A stretch of DNA of 64,000 nucleotides from Flavobacterium dankookense (GTDB lineage: Bacteria; Bacteroidota; Bacteroidia; Flavobacteriales; Flavobacteriaceae): positions 124,001-188,000 of the forward strand of contig NZ_SNXR01000012.1 in the NCBI RefSeq assembly GCF_004362665.1, written 5' to 3'. Of the stretch, positions 1 to 8,232 are shown in pieces. Each line of letters begins with the position of its first letter. The first letter of the stretch is position 1. The notes beneath the pieces are model-generated. The model was given only the letters and a program-made list of their open reading frames with translations, made no database searches and had not been told where the DNA came from. The position numbers were made by a program, and so were the translations under genes.

Positions 1-815
1 TTTGATAAATCATCATAGATAATTAAAGCTGGACGACCAGAGTCGCGGAAATATTCTCCAATTGCAGCTCCAGCCATTGGCGCATAAACTTGCATTGGCG
101 CTGGATCCGAGGCATTAGCAGCAACAATTGTTGTATAAGCCATTGCTCCTTTTTCTTCTAATGTTTTTGCAATTCCTGCAACAGTTGACGCTTTTTGTCC
201 AATTGCTACATAGATACAAAATACAGGTTGACCTGCATCGTAGAATTCTTTTTGGTTTAAGATAGTATCGATACAAACTGTTGTTTTACCTGTTTGACGG
301 TCACCAATCACTAACTCACGTTGTCCACGTCCAACAGGAATCATTGCGTCGATTGACTTAATACCTGTTTGTAATGGTTCTGTTACTGGTTGACGGAAGA
401 TAACTCCAGGAGCTTTTCTTTCTAATGGCATTTCATATAAATCACCACCAATTGGACCTTTACCGTCGATTGGGTTACCTAATGTATCAACAACACGACC
501 AACAATTCCTTCACCTACTTTTAATGAAGCAATACGTTGTGTTCTTTTTACAGTTGAACCTTCTCTAATTCCAGTTGATGGTCCTAAAAGTACAACACCA
601 ACGTTGTCTTCTTCTAAGTTCAATACGATAGCTTCCAATCCGTTTTCGAATTGTACTAACTCACCATATTGTGCATTTGATAAACCATAAACACGAGCGA
701 TACCATCACCTACTTGAAGTACTGATCCAACTTCTTCTAAAGTTGCACCAGATTGAAATCCTTCTAATTGTTTTTTTAATATTGCTGAAATTTCAGCAGC
801 TTTAATTTCCGCCAT
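1..815 (-). CDS. atpA: ATP synthase F1 subunit alpha (3' part cut off by window edge)
   Basis: The first about 271 residues of the F1 alpha subunit are visible; the rest lies beyond the window start. The start is the ATG at 813-815, read as [11 protein letters not shown] beta-barrel crown region comes first, followed by the nucleotide-binding domain with Walker A GDRQTGKT at about residues 171-178 and a Walker B-like stretch ALIIYDD near 263-269. Alpha sites bind nucleotide but are non-catalytic in the family. It is the last visible gene of the minus-strand order atpB-atpE-atpF-atpH-atpA, 21 bp after atpH. The beta and epsilon genes are not in the window; in many Bacteroidota they lie elsewhere. 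Confidence 0.97.
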   Translation of the reverse strand, partial: MAEIKAAEISAILKKQLEGFQSGATLEEVGSVLQVGDGIARVYGLSNAQYGELVQFENGLEAIVLNLEEDNVGVVLLGPSTGIREGSTVKRTQRIASLKVGEGIVGRVVDTLGNPIDGKGPIGGDLYEMPLERKAPGVIFRQPVTEPLQTGIKSIDAMIPVGRGQRELVIGDRQTGKTTVCIDTILNQKEFYDAGQPVFCIYVAIGQKASTVAGIAKTLEEKGAMAYTTIVAANASDPAPMQVYAPMAGAAIGEYFRDSGRPALIIYDDLS

Positions 816-836
816 TTTGATATATCTTTAATGGTA

Positions 837-1364
837 TTAATTACTAAATTCTCTTCTTAGTTCTTGTAATCTGTTTGCAACAGACGCATTATATTGATTG
901 TCACCGATTCTCAAAATAAATCCACCAATAATTGATGAATCTACTATGTTTTCGATAGTTATCTTTTTGTTTGAAATGGTGGCAATCTTTGCCAATACTT
1001 TGCTTTCTAAATCTGCAGTGATTGGGAAAGCCGTTGTTACTTTGGCAACTTGAACACCATTCATTTCGTCAAATAACAAATTGAATTGTGAAGCAATTGC
1101 TGCTAAAATTTCAAATCTTTTGTTTTCTTGTAGCAATCTGAAAAGTGATTTCGTTTCTGGTTGAACAGCAGCAAATACTTCTGATAAAGCGCTCATTTTC
1201 AATTCTGAAGAAATGATTGGGCTTGACAAAAATTCACTCAATTCAGCACTTCCAGCAACCGAAGCAACGATTGACAACATATCATCGTTTACTTTAACTG
1301 TATTTCCGCTTGAAACCGCAGTTTCTAAAATTGCTTTCGCATATCTAATCGCAGCTCTTGACAT
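837..1364 (-). CDS. atpH: ATP synthase F1 subunit delta
   Basis: A 175-residue protein of normal length for the delta (OSCP-type) subunit, which joins the top of F1 to the b-subunit stalk. It begins MSRAAIRYAKAILETA, the usual N-terminal helix pattern, and ends with the conserved region IIGGFILRIGDNQYNASVANR before a short basic tail. It lies between atpF and atpA in the operon with 5-bp and 21-bp gaps. Nothing in the sequence is unusual. Confidence 0.95.
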   Translation of the reverse strand: MSRAAIRYAKAILETAVSSGNTVKVNDDMLSIVASVAGSAELSEFLSSPIISSELKMSALSEVFAAVQPETKSLFRLLQENKRFEILAAIASQFNLLFDEMNGVQVAKVTTAFPITADLESKVLAKIATISNKKITIENIVDSSIIGGFILRIGDNQYNASVANRLQELRREFSN

Positions 1365-1369
1365 AACGA

Positions 1370-1870
1370 TTAATTTAATTTTACATCACCCAACATTTTC
1401 TCAACCAATTTGGTTTGAGCTTCTTTGTTAGATAATTCATCTTTTAATAATTTTTCAGCAATGTCTAATGATAAAGTCGAAACTTGAGCTTTTAATTCAG
1501 CCAAAGCTGCATTTTTCTCACTTTCGATTGAAGCTTTTGCTTGCTCAATCATTTTTTGACCAGCAGTTTGCGCTTCCGTTTTAGCATCGTTAATCATTTT
1601 CTCTTTGATTTCACGAGCTTCTTTCATCATAGTATCACGCTCTAATCTTGCTTCAGCTAATAATTTCTCATTATCTGACTTAAGATTTTGCATTTCTTTC
1701 TTAGCATTTTCAGCAGAAAGTAATGCGTTTTTAATTCCTTCTTCTCTTTCGTTTACCGCATCAAGAATTGGTTTCCAAGCGAATTTTTTCAATAAGAAAA
1801 TCAACGCAACGAAGATGACAAGCATCCAGAAAAATAAGCCAAGTGAAAATTGTTCTAATAATTTTTCCAT
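1370..1870 (-). CDS. atpF: ATP synthase F0 subunit b
   Basis: The stator stalk subunit b, 166 residues when started at the ATG at 1870 (MEKLLEQFSLGLFFWML). The frame is open 63 bp further upstream to an alternative start, but that extension is basic and poorly conserved in appearance, and MEKLLEQ gives the expected layout: one N-terminal transmembrane segment at about residues 10-30, then a long charged coiled coil rich in Ala, Lys and Glu. The F0 membrane anchor and the contact to delta (AtpH) are the expected roles. It lies 5 bp upstream of atpH in reading order. Confidence 0.95.
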   Translation of the reverse strand: MEKLLEQFSLGLFFWMLVIFVALIFLLKKFAWKPILDAVNEREEGIKNALLSAENAKKEMQNLKSDNEKLLAEARLERDTMMKEAREIKEKMINDAKTEAQTAGQKMIEQAKASIESEKNAALAELKAQVSTLSLDIAEKLLKDELSNKEAQTKLVEKMLGDVKLN

Positions 1871-1953
1871 TATATATAAATTCTGTTTTAGAAATTTTTT
1901 TTTAAAAACAACAGTTACAACCAACCGTTGCAACTGTTGTTAATTTTTTTAGA

Positions 1954-2145
1954 TTAAGATGCGAATAACGCAGCGAAACCAATACCTTCAATCAAAGCAG
2001 CAGCAATAAGCATAGCTGTTTGGATTTTTCCAGATGCTTCTGGTTGACGAGCAATAGCGTCCATAGCTGAACCACCAATTTTACCGATACCTAAACCAGC
2101 ACCAATAACGATCAAACCTGCTCCTACAATAGTTGGAATTTGCAT
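1954..2145 (-). CDS. atpE: ATP synthase F0 subunit c
   Basis: The proteolipid ring subunit, 63 residues, with two transmembrane helices joined by the conserved polar loop RQP (residues 33-35). The ion-carrying carboxylate is Glu53 in the second helix (AALIEGIGFAAL). The glycine-rich first helix GAGLIVIGAGLGIGKIGG is typical. I do not see the Gln and Thr/Ser ligand set of Na+-translocating rings, so proton coupling is the likelier reading. It is placed between atpB and atpF as in most bacterial operons. Confidence 0.96.
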   Translation of the reverse strand: MQIPTIVGAGLIVIGAGLGIGKIGGSAMDAIARQPEASGKIQTAMLIAAALIEGIGFAALFAS

Positions 2146-2178
2146 AATGTATATATATTTAATTAAACATTCAATTTA

Positions 2179-3330
2179 TTAATGATGAGCATCATCGTGA
2201 TGATGTTCTTCATTAGCTGCACCAAAATATAGTGCTGATAACATAGTGAAAATATAAGCCTGTAAAGCGGCAACTAAAATCTCTAATAATGATAATGCAA
2301 AAGCAAGTACGAAAGATAAACTACTTCCTAACCAATTTTTGAAAATAAACATCAATCCTATTATACTCATTAATACAACGTGTCCTGCAACTATGTTTGC
2401 ATAGAGACGTATCATCAATGAGAAAGGCTTAATGATTGTACCTAGTAATTCAATTGGCGCTAAAACTAATTTCATTGGCGCTGGAACTCCAGGCATCCAG
2501 AAAATGTGTCCCCAATAATTTTTATTAGCTGTAAAAGTTGTAATCAAATAAGTTATCAATGCTAAACCTGCTGTAATAGCAATATTTCCTGTAACGTTTA
2601 CTCCTAGTGGTGTTAATCCGAAAATATTAAGAAACCAAACGAAGAAGAAAATTGTCAACAAATAACTCATGTATTTTTTGTGATTTTTTCCAATGTTTGG
2701 AATTGCAATATCATCTCTAATGTAAAGAATGATTGGCTCAAAGAAACGACCAGCACCTTTAGCAATTCCACCGTTTTTTGCATATGATTTTGCCAAACTT
2801 GTAAATAATAAGAACATGATTATCGAAACCACCAACATCATGAATACGTTTTTAGTTATAGAAAAATCAAATGGCTTTTCATTTGTTGCATGATGTTTTG
2901 CATCAACAGCAACTTGCTCTTCAGCATTGGCAACTTTGTAAATTTTTCCGTGAAATAATCTATAGAAATTTCCGTTACTTTCTGCAGCGCTTTCTCCATG
3001 GTGGAATTTTGAAGAAGAAAACAAATGCAAACCATTATCCCAAAGAATAACTGGTAATGGGAAACCAATGTGGTGTTCTACTTCTGCATCATCTTTATAA
3101 GAAAACAAATGAAAATCATAAGAGTCTTGTAAGTGATGATTAATAAATTCTTTAATCTCGGTTTTTAAGTCTTTCGATTCTTCTTCGTGATGTACAGTAG
3201 TTGTCTCAGTAGTAACAGAAGTGTGCTCAACAATTGTTGAGTCGTTTGTAGGATTTGCAACCGTTACTAATGGCAAAAATGCTACTAATGTTGCAACTAT
3301 AAAATGGAGTGGTTTTTTTGAAATCACCAT
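2179..3330 (-). CDS. atpB: ATP synthase F0 subunit a with long periplasmic N-terminus
   Basis: Subunit a, which forms the proton half-channels against the c ring. At 383 residues it is over 100 residues longer than the E. coli protein. Residues 8-25 look like a signal or first membrane segment, then about 130 polar, His- and Glu-rich residues follow, and the usual multi-helix core begins near residue 160. The essential arginine is in SLMIRLYANIVAGH (Arg308), and LQAYIFTML follows in the last helix. The C-terminus ends in a His/Asp-rich tail. The long N-terminus is common in Bacteroidota subunit a. A good -7 box sits at 3371-3378, so this gene probably heads the main ATP synthase transcript. 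Confidence 0.95.
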   Translation of the reverse strand: MVISKKPLHFIVATLVAFLPLVTVANPTNDSTIVEHTSVTTETTTVHHEEESKDLKTEIKEFINHHLQDSYDFHLFSYKDDAEVEHHIGFPLPVILWDNGLHLFSSSKFHHGESAAESNGNFYRLFHGKIYKVANAEEQVAVDAKHHATNEKPFDFSITKNVFMMLVVSIIMFLLFTSLAKSYAKNGGIAKGAGRFFEPIILYIRDDIAIPNIGKNHKKYMSYLLTIFFFVWFLNIFGLTPLGVNVTGNIAITAGLALITYLITTFTANKNYWGHIFWMPGVPAPMKLVLAPIELLGTIIKPFSLMIRLYANIVAGHVVLMSIIGLMFIFKNWLGSSLSFVLAFALSLLEILVAALQAYIFTMLSALYFGAANEEHHHDDAHH

Positions 3331-3370
3331 ATCTGATTTTATCTAAAATTTTATTTCTTCAAATTTGGTG

Positions 3371-3378
3371 CAAAAGTA
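3371..3378 (-). promoter_or_regulatory. Bacteroidota -7 box for the atpB operon
   Basis: Read on the minus strand this is TACTTTTG, matching the Bacteroidota TAnnTTTG element, 41 bp before the atpB start. No clear -33 TTG lies at the usual distance. Confidence 0.55.
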
Positions 3379-3445
3379 CAATTTTAATTAATATGAAAAA
3401 GTATAACTTTTGTTTTTTTAATTGAATTGTCAATTTTTATTCCAT

Positions 3446-3835
3446 TTATTGCTTATTGTTTAAAATTCTGATGGTTAAAAGTGTTTCTATTGCCAAAAAC
3501 CAAATGAAAACAATGAAAAAGTTTATTTTTTCAGTTGCATTATCATCGGTTGTTGTGGCTAAAATTGGTCGTAATAAAAAATAAGCCACTCCCATTTTTA
3601 TCGAGGTTACTATTAAATAGGTATAACCAACGTTATCTAAGTTTTTTGTTCTAACGAATAAAAGCAAACTCATTATTACAACTGAAAATAAAAAAAACAA
3701 TACATATAAATAGACTATTGAATATGTCCACTTTTTTAATTCCAGCTTTGGAACAACATTTTCTACCAGAAAAAAATTGATTACAAAAGCGATTATTGAA
3801 ATTATAAAAAGGTGTAAAAAGGTTTTGAAAGCCAT
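3446..3835 (-). CDS. DUF6168-like small membrane protein of the ATP synthase cluster
   Basis: A 129-residue protein with four predicted hydrophobic segments (about residues 8-24, 36-60, 72-92 and 105-120). It lies between atpZ and atpB, as the DUF6168 family does in Flavobacteriaceae (family name from memory). No catalytic motif is visible. Its position suggests a helper for F0 assembly, comparable in place but not in recognisable sequence to AtpI. The function is not established from the sequence. Confidence 0.8.
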   Translation of the reverse strand: MAFKTFLHLFIISIIAFVINFFLVENVVPKLELKKWTYSIVYLYVLFFLFSVVIMSLLLFVRTKNLDNVGYTYLIVTSIKMGVAYFLLRPILATTTDDNATEKINFFIVFIWFLAIETLLTIRILNNKQ

Positions 3836-3851
3836 TATGAATTTGGGAGCA

Positions 3852-4079
3852 TTATTCGTTTTTATTGATTTCTTTCAATTGTCGATTGATGTTGTAAAAG
3901 GCAACGGCTACTCCAAAAATTACAAGGATTTTGACATACCAATCGTTTTTATTTGGATATTTTTCATCGAGCCAATCGCCCAAAGCGGCAAACAGAAATA
4001 TGATTATTCCCATTTGGATAGGAATATTAATGAGTTGCAACCATTTGTTAGCTTGCTTTTTCTTCTGTTGATTGTCCAT
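3852..4079 (-). CDS. atpZ: AtpZ/AtpI family protein
   Basis: A 75-residue protein with two transmembrane segments separated by a short acidic/aromatic hairpin (GDWLDEKYPNK), the pattern of AtpZ/AtpI proteins. These are associated with F0F1 ATP synthase assembly or Mg2+/Ca2+ handling in other bacteria. It starts at the ATG at 4079, inside the 3' end of the bactofilin gene (32-bp overlap), so translation of the two is probably coupled. It lies 17 bp upstream of the DUF6168 gene in reading order. Confidence 0.85.
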   Translation of the reverse strand: MDNQQKKKQANKWLQLINIPIQMGIIIFLFAALGDWLDEKYPNKNDWYVKILVIFGVAVAFYNINRQLKEINKNE

Positions 4080-4452
4080 CGTGTGGAAGGTTTTTTACTT
4101 GTGGTTTCATGACACAAGTGGCACTAAATTCGGCTCCAGGTTCAACAGAAAGTTTTCCGCAAATCACTTCGCCCTTGATATGTGCTTTTGATTTAATATT
4201 TAAAATTTCAAGCACTTGTATTTTTCCTTCAAAAACTCCTTCAATATCGGCATTTTTACAAATCACATCGCCTTTTACCATTCCGGCTGGACCAATTACA
4301 AGTTTGCCTTTAGATTGAAAATTTCCAATTAAATGTCCATCCAAACGAAAATCAGCAGGTGAAGAAATGTTTCCCTGAATGATTGTTCCTTCGACGATTC
4401 TATTGGTTTTTCCCAATAAATCGGTGTATGATTTTGGACTTTTTTCAAACAT
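4048..4452 (-). CDS. Bactofilin (polymer-forming cytoskeletal protein)
   Basis: A 134-residue bactofilin. The central part (about residues 18-115) is built of short beta-helix repeats with regularly spaced Gly and hydrophobic residues (for example VEGTIIQGNIS, IEGVFEGKIQ, AHIKGEVICGKLSV) and short flexible ends, which is the family layout. Bactofilins form nucleotide-independent filaments at the inner membrane and often recruit cell-wall enzymes. It lies 3 bp after sprE and overlaps atpZ, so it is probably on the sprE transcript. Confidence 0.9.
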   Translation of the reverse strand: MFEKSPKSYTDLLGKTNRIVEGTIIQGNISSPADFRLDGHLIGNFQSKGKLVIGPAGMVKGDVICKNADIEGVFEGKIQVLEILNIKSKAHIKGEVICGKLSVEPGAEFSATCVMKPQVKNLPHDGQSTEEKAS

Positions 4453-4455
4453 AAT

Positions 4456-7299
4456 TTATCTTTTCTTTTCTGTTCCCTGCATTCCTGGTGTTGGTGGCAA
4501 TCCGAAATTTTCTTCTTCCTTTTGTATATTTGATTTGTTACTGCTTTTTTGTTTATCTTTTAACAAATCATTCTTCATGTTTTTTATATCAGCTTTATTT
4601 CTAGATTGCTCTTCTTGTTGTGGTTGTGGTTTTTCTTCTTGTTGAACAACAACTCTTTCAATGGTTCCATCCCAATTTGGTTGTTGTGGATTTTCAACAA
4701 GTTTTCCCGCTAAATAATCTTCGAGATTTTTCTTGATTTGAACAACCGTATAGTTTTCTGCACACATTATAATAGGTGTGTCTTGTACTTTATATTCCTT
4801 AAATTCTTTTAGAATGGATGCAATTCCTTTGGCATATTCTTCCGATTTCATTCCATGAATAACTACAAAATTATCCGTCATCGTATAAATATCTAATGAA
4901 ACAAACATTTTATCTAATGTTCTTTCTTTAATAAATTTTGCAATTTTGTCGCGAAGTGTTTTTGTGTTTTTATCTTCAAAATCTTTAGTACTGTAAAGAA
5001 TTTTCCAATTCGTAGAAGGATATTTTCCTAATTGCAGCGCTTCAAGTTTTGGAATACTAACAGCTAATAAATTTTCTGCTTTTTTCCCTTCTTCTACATT
5101 TGGATAGTTGAGTGCTACAAAATTGAGTGCTTTTTTATATTCTTCTAATCCGGTTAATTTTCCAATTAAATGAGCTTTCAATAACTCAAATTTTGGCACC
5201 ATTTCGTCACCTGTAAATCGGTCAATTGCTAAATTTGTCTGTGTTAAAACGGTTTTGAATTCACCATTTTGGTATTGATCATATAAATTTTCATAAACTA
5301 CATTTGGTGAATCGCTTGCTGCTTCAACTTCAATTGAAGGATTTAATAAAATTTGTGCATATCTCGATTCTGGATATTGTGCAATGATTTTTGCTTTCAT
5401 TGCTGCGGCTTTTTCTTTGTCAATTATTTCATAAATCTTATAAAGATTATACATTGATGGTAGCACTAATCTTTCTTCTGGATTGTATGTTAATAGTTTT
5501 TCTAGTTTGTTTGCCGCTAATTGATATTCTTTGAACTTTTCTTTATAAATAGAACCTAATTGATAATAAGCAAAATTTCTTTCTTTCCCTAAACTATCAA
5601 TCACAGTTTGCGAAGTTGGCAATTGACTTGTGTAAAACTTCGTATCATATCTTTCTTCTTCGGTTGCTGATTTTGTCTTCTTACTATCCTCATTTTCAGC
5701 AACAGTTTTATCATCTTCTTTTGAATTTGAAGCTGAAGTAACTGTTCTCCAATTGTCTTGTAAGCTTCTTCTTCCCCAAATTTTAGTAAACTCAATTTTA
5801 CCATATTCGAGTGTTGCTGTGTTATAGAAATAAAATTTACTCTCTTTTTGATTTCCTTTTTCAATTGAATTTTTAATTGAAATATTGGATTTTTTTTGCG
5901 AATCACTTCCATCTACAGCAGTTGGAGCATTTTGATTTCTTTCTTCGTTTTCTCTAACAATTTCCTGTTTTTCTAATTCTTTTTTTAGCTTTTCGTCTTC
6001 AATTTTTAGCTTATCAATGTGTTTTTGAAAAAAAGCAGTTCTGTCGTTTTCAGACATATTTACCAAAGAAAGAATACTATCATTTCGCTGAGCAATTCCT
6101 TCATATTTAATTACGTCTTCAAGATTTTCGCGTTTCTTTTTAATGGCAAGAAACTCACGGGTTCTTGGTTTTAAGTTGACCAATGTACTATCAAAATATT
6201 TTCCTGCTGTTACATACTTTGCACTATTAAAATAAATATCAGCTAAATTTCTATAATTGGAAGCTGTAAGATAAGTATCAGCAGATTTCTTTTTTAAAGA
6301 GACATTATAATATTTTTTTGCTTGCACAAAATTTTTCTTCTTATCATAAAACAAAGCCATTTGGTGATTTAAAACATCAAGATAAGGTCTGTTTTCTCTG
6401 TCTTCGAGAAGGTCATTATATTTTTCTAGAAAGGCAATTGTATCTCCTTTTTCATAGTCAAAATACTTGGCTTGTTTTTCGTGAGCATGAATTACATATT
6501 GTCTTGCGGCTTTTCTATTCATATCAATAACCGCTTGATAACTAGCGTTTGCACTATCTTTTAATCCCATTTCATCATATAACTGACCTAGTATAAAATG
6601 ATATCTCGAAACTTCTTCGTTAGATTTTGTGAATTCTTTTGCTATTTTTAATTTAGCAACTGCACTGTCTTTTTCTTCAAGATTTAAAAATGCTTGGGCC
6701 AAAGTTGCATTTGCATCAGCAAAAATCTGGTCTTTAAATTTAATTTCTTTTAATAATTTTCGAAGATTATTTACCGCCAAAGCATCATTTTCTAGACGCA
6801 TATTGGTTTTTTCTCTCCAAATTTTTACTTCATAAATCTTATCACTGCTCGGATATTTGTACAAAACATAATTAAAAGCTTCCAATGCTGGAACAAAACG
6901 TTGATCATAGTAACGTGCTTTTCCTAACATCAAATGTGCTTCATCCATTTGTGGATTTTTTTCAGAACCTTGAATGTTCATTGAATGCTTTTGAATGGCT
7001 TTGATGGCTTTGGTTTCTGCTCTTTCAAAATTGGCATTTTTGGTTTCGCCAGGAAGAATTTTTTCTTCGGAAATTTGCATTCTTTCAACAGGAAGTCGTT
7101 CCCAAAAATTATCTTGATACTGCGTTTTTAAATCAACTAAACCTTTATCAAGTGCTAAACCACCGTTGTATAAAATGTTGTATTTTGTGCTTAGCGCGTG
7201 AGAATTTCTGGATAGAAAAGTATTCTTTTTAGTAGAACAAGCTATCAAAAAAAAGAGAAATCCAAGTATGAGTATATATTTTGTTTGCTTTGTTTTCAA
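4456..7299 (-). CDS. sprE: Type IX secretion/gliding lipoprotein SprE (PorW)
   Basis: A 947-residue outer-membrane-type lipoprotein. The signal peptide ends in a lipobox with Cys21 (FFLIACSTKK). The body is mostly TPR-like helical repeats: YYDQRFVPALEAFNYVLYKYP near 130-150, further blocks at about 200-260 and 300-390, then a charged low-complexity linker (about 440-560), a second TPR block, and a Gln/Glu/Lys/Pro-rich C-terminus. Length, lipobox and repeats fit SprE/PorW, which is needed for type IX secretion and gliding in Flavobacterium. The start is a TTG at 7297-7299; no ATG lies near. It heads the unit sprE-bactofilin-atpZ-DUF6168. Confidence 0.88.
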   Translation of the reverse strand: MKTKQTKYILILGFLFFLIACSTKKNTFLSRNSHALSTKYNILYNGGLALDKGLVDLKTQYQDNFWERLPVERMQISEEKILPGETKNANFERAETKAIKAIQKHSMNIQGSEKNPQMDEAHLMLGKARYYDQRFVPALEAFNYVLYKYPSSDKIYEVKIWREKTNMRLENDALAVNNLRKLLKEIKFKDQIFADANATLAQAFLNLEEKDSAVAKLKIAKEFTKSNEEVSRYHFILGQLYDEMGLKDSANASYQAVIDMNRKAARQYVIHAHEKQAKYFDYEKGDTIAFLEKYNDLLEDRENRPYLDVLNHQMALFYDKKKNFVQAKKYYNVSLKKKSADTYLTASNYRNLADIYFNSAKYVTAGKYFDSTLVNLKPRTREFLAIKKKRENLEDVIKYEGIAQRNDSILSLVNMSENDRTAFFQKHIDKLKIEDEKLKKELEKQEIVRENEERNQNAPTAVDGSDSQKKSNISIKNSIEKGNQKESKFYFYNTATLEYGKIEFTKIWGRRSLQDNWRTVTSASNSKEDDKTVAENEDSKKTKSATEEERYDTKFYTSQLPTSQTVIDSLGKERNFAYYQLGSIYKEKFKEYQLAANKLEKLLTYNPEERLVLPSMYNLYKIYEIIDKEKAAAMKAKIIAQYPESRYAQILLNPSIEVEAASDSPNVVYENLYDQYQNGEFKTVLTQTNLAIDRFTGDEMVPKFELLKAHLIGKLTGLEEYKKALNFVALNYPNVEEGKKAENLLAVSIPKLEALQLGKYPSTNWKILYSTKDFEDKNTKTLRDKIAKFIKERTLDKMFVSLDIYTMTDNFVVIHGMKSEEYAKGIASILKEFKEYKVQDTPIIMCAENYTVVQIKKNLEDYLAGKLVENPQQPNWDGTIERVVVQQEEKPQPQQEEQSRNKADIKNMKNDLLKDKQKSSNKSNIQKEEENFGLPPTPGMQGTEKKR

Positions 7300-7380
7300 T
7301 GTGAAACGTTTGATTTATAACGTAAAAATGTACTATTTAGTATAACTAACTGGTAAAAATACGTTTCTTTTTGATATGGC

Positions 7381-7421
7381 AAAAAAATAGCTGTATGTTT
7401 TTTACAACAAACAGCTATTAT
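7381..7421 (-). terminator. Rho-independent terminator after the ABC transporter gene
   Basis: On the minus strand an AATAGCTGT / ACAGCTATT stem (9 bp) is followed by a run of seven T. It lies 19 bp beyond the ABC ATPase stop and separates that unit from sprE. Confidence 0.75.
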
Positions 7422-7439
7422 ACTTTTTTATCTATTGAA

Positions 7440-8138
7440 TTATACTGCGAAAAACGCCTCTAATTCTTTCAATGTTTCTGGCGATGTTTGAATGTCTTTT
7501 ACAATTTCACCTTTGTTTAATGCTACAATTCGGTTGCAAACCTCAACCGTGTGAACCAAATCATGACTAGAAACTAGAACAGTTGTATTAGTATCATCGG
7601 CTAATTCTTTGATAATTTTTTTTAAACGATTTACAGTTGTTGGATCAAGATTAGCAAATGGTTCGTCAAGAATTACCACTTCTGGATTTCCAATTAAAGC
7701 TGCTATAATTCCAACTTTTTTCATGTTTCCTTTTGATAAATCGCGAAGGTATTTTTTGCTTTTTAAAATTTCGCCATTGAAAAACTCTTCATGTTTTGCC
7801 AATAAAGTGTCAACATCGGCTTTATTTTGATTGCGTAATTCGCCAATGAAATAAAAATATTCTTCGGCTGTTAAATAACCTATCAAGAAACTTTCATCGA
7901 TGAAAGCTGCGGTGAAAGGTTTCCATGCTTCGCTGGTGTTTACTTGAACATTGTTGTTGATAATATGGCCAGAACTTGGTTGAATTAAATCTAATAGTAA
8001 ACTGAAAAAAGTGGTTTTTCCTGCACCATTATTTCCAACCAAACCAAAGCTTTGTCCTTTTGGAATTTCTAGCGATTCAACGTTTAATACTTTAACTCCG
8101 TTGTTATATGTTTTTGAAAGATTATGTACTTGTATCAT
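7440..8138 (-). CDS. ABC transporter ATP-binding protein
   Basis: A 232-residue ATPase subunit. Walker A is GNNGAGKT at 35-42, the Walker B end is VVILDEP at 154-160 with catalytic Glu159, and the H-loop His192 is in SSHDL. The signature is LSKGNMKK at 134-141, the LSxGxxKK form seen in two-component exporters of the ABC-2/Nod type rather than LSGGQ. The gene follows the DUF5687 permease by 91 bp on the same strand, and the two are probably partners. The substrate cannot be told from sequence. Confidence 0.93.
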   Translation of the reverse strand: MIQVHNLSKTYNNGVKVLNVESLEIPKGQSFGLVGNNGAGKTTFFSLLLDLIQPSSGHIINNNVQVNTSEAWKPFTAAFIDESFLIGYLTAEEYFYFIGELRNQNKADVDTLLAKHEEFFNGEILKSKKYLRDLSKGNMKKVGIIAALIGNPEVVILDEPFANLDPTTVNRLKKIIKELADDTNTTVLVSSHDLVHTVEVCNRIVALNKGEIVKDIQTSPETLKELEAFFAV

Positions 8139-8188
8139 TTTGAAAATAGTTTAAAAGTTTATGGTTTATGAGTTTTTAGGTTTCGATA

Positions 8189-8232
8189 ACTGAATACTAA
8201 AAACTGTCCCGACGCTTCGGGACTGAATACTA
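8189..8232. repeat. Direct-repeat element with palindromic core
   Basis: Two copies of ACTGAATACT flank the 18-bp near-palindrome GTCCCGACGCTTCGGGAC at 8206-8223. The same arrangement occurs inside rfbD (35851-35892) and, without the core, at 12863-12889. The right copy covers the stop codon (8230-8232) of the DUF5687 gene. Confidence 0.8.
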
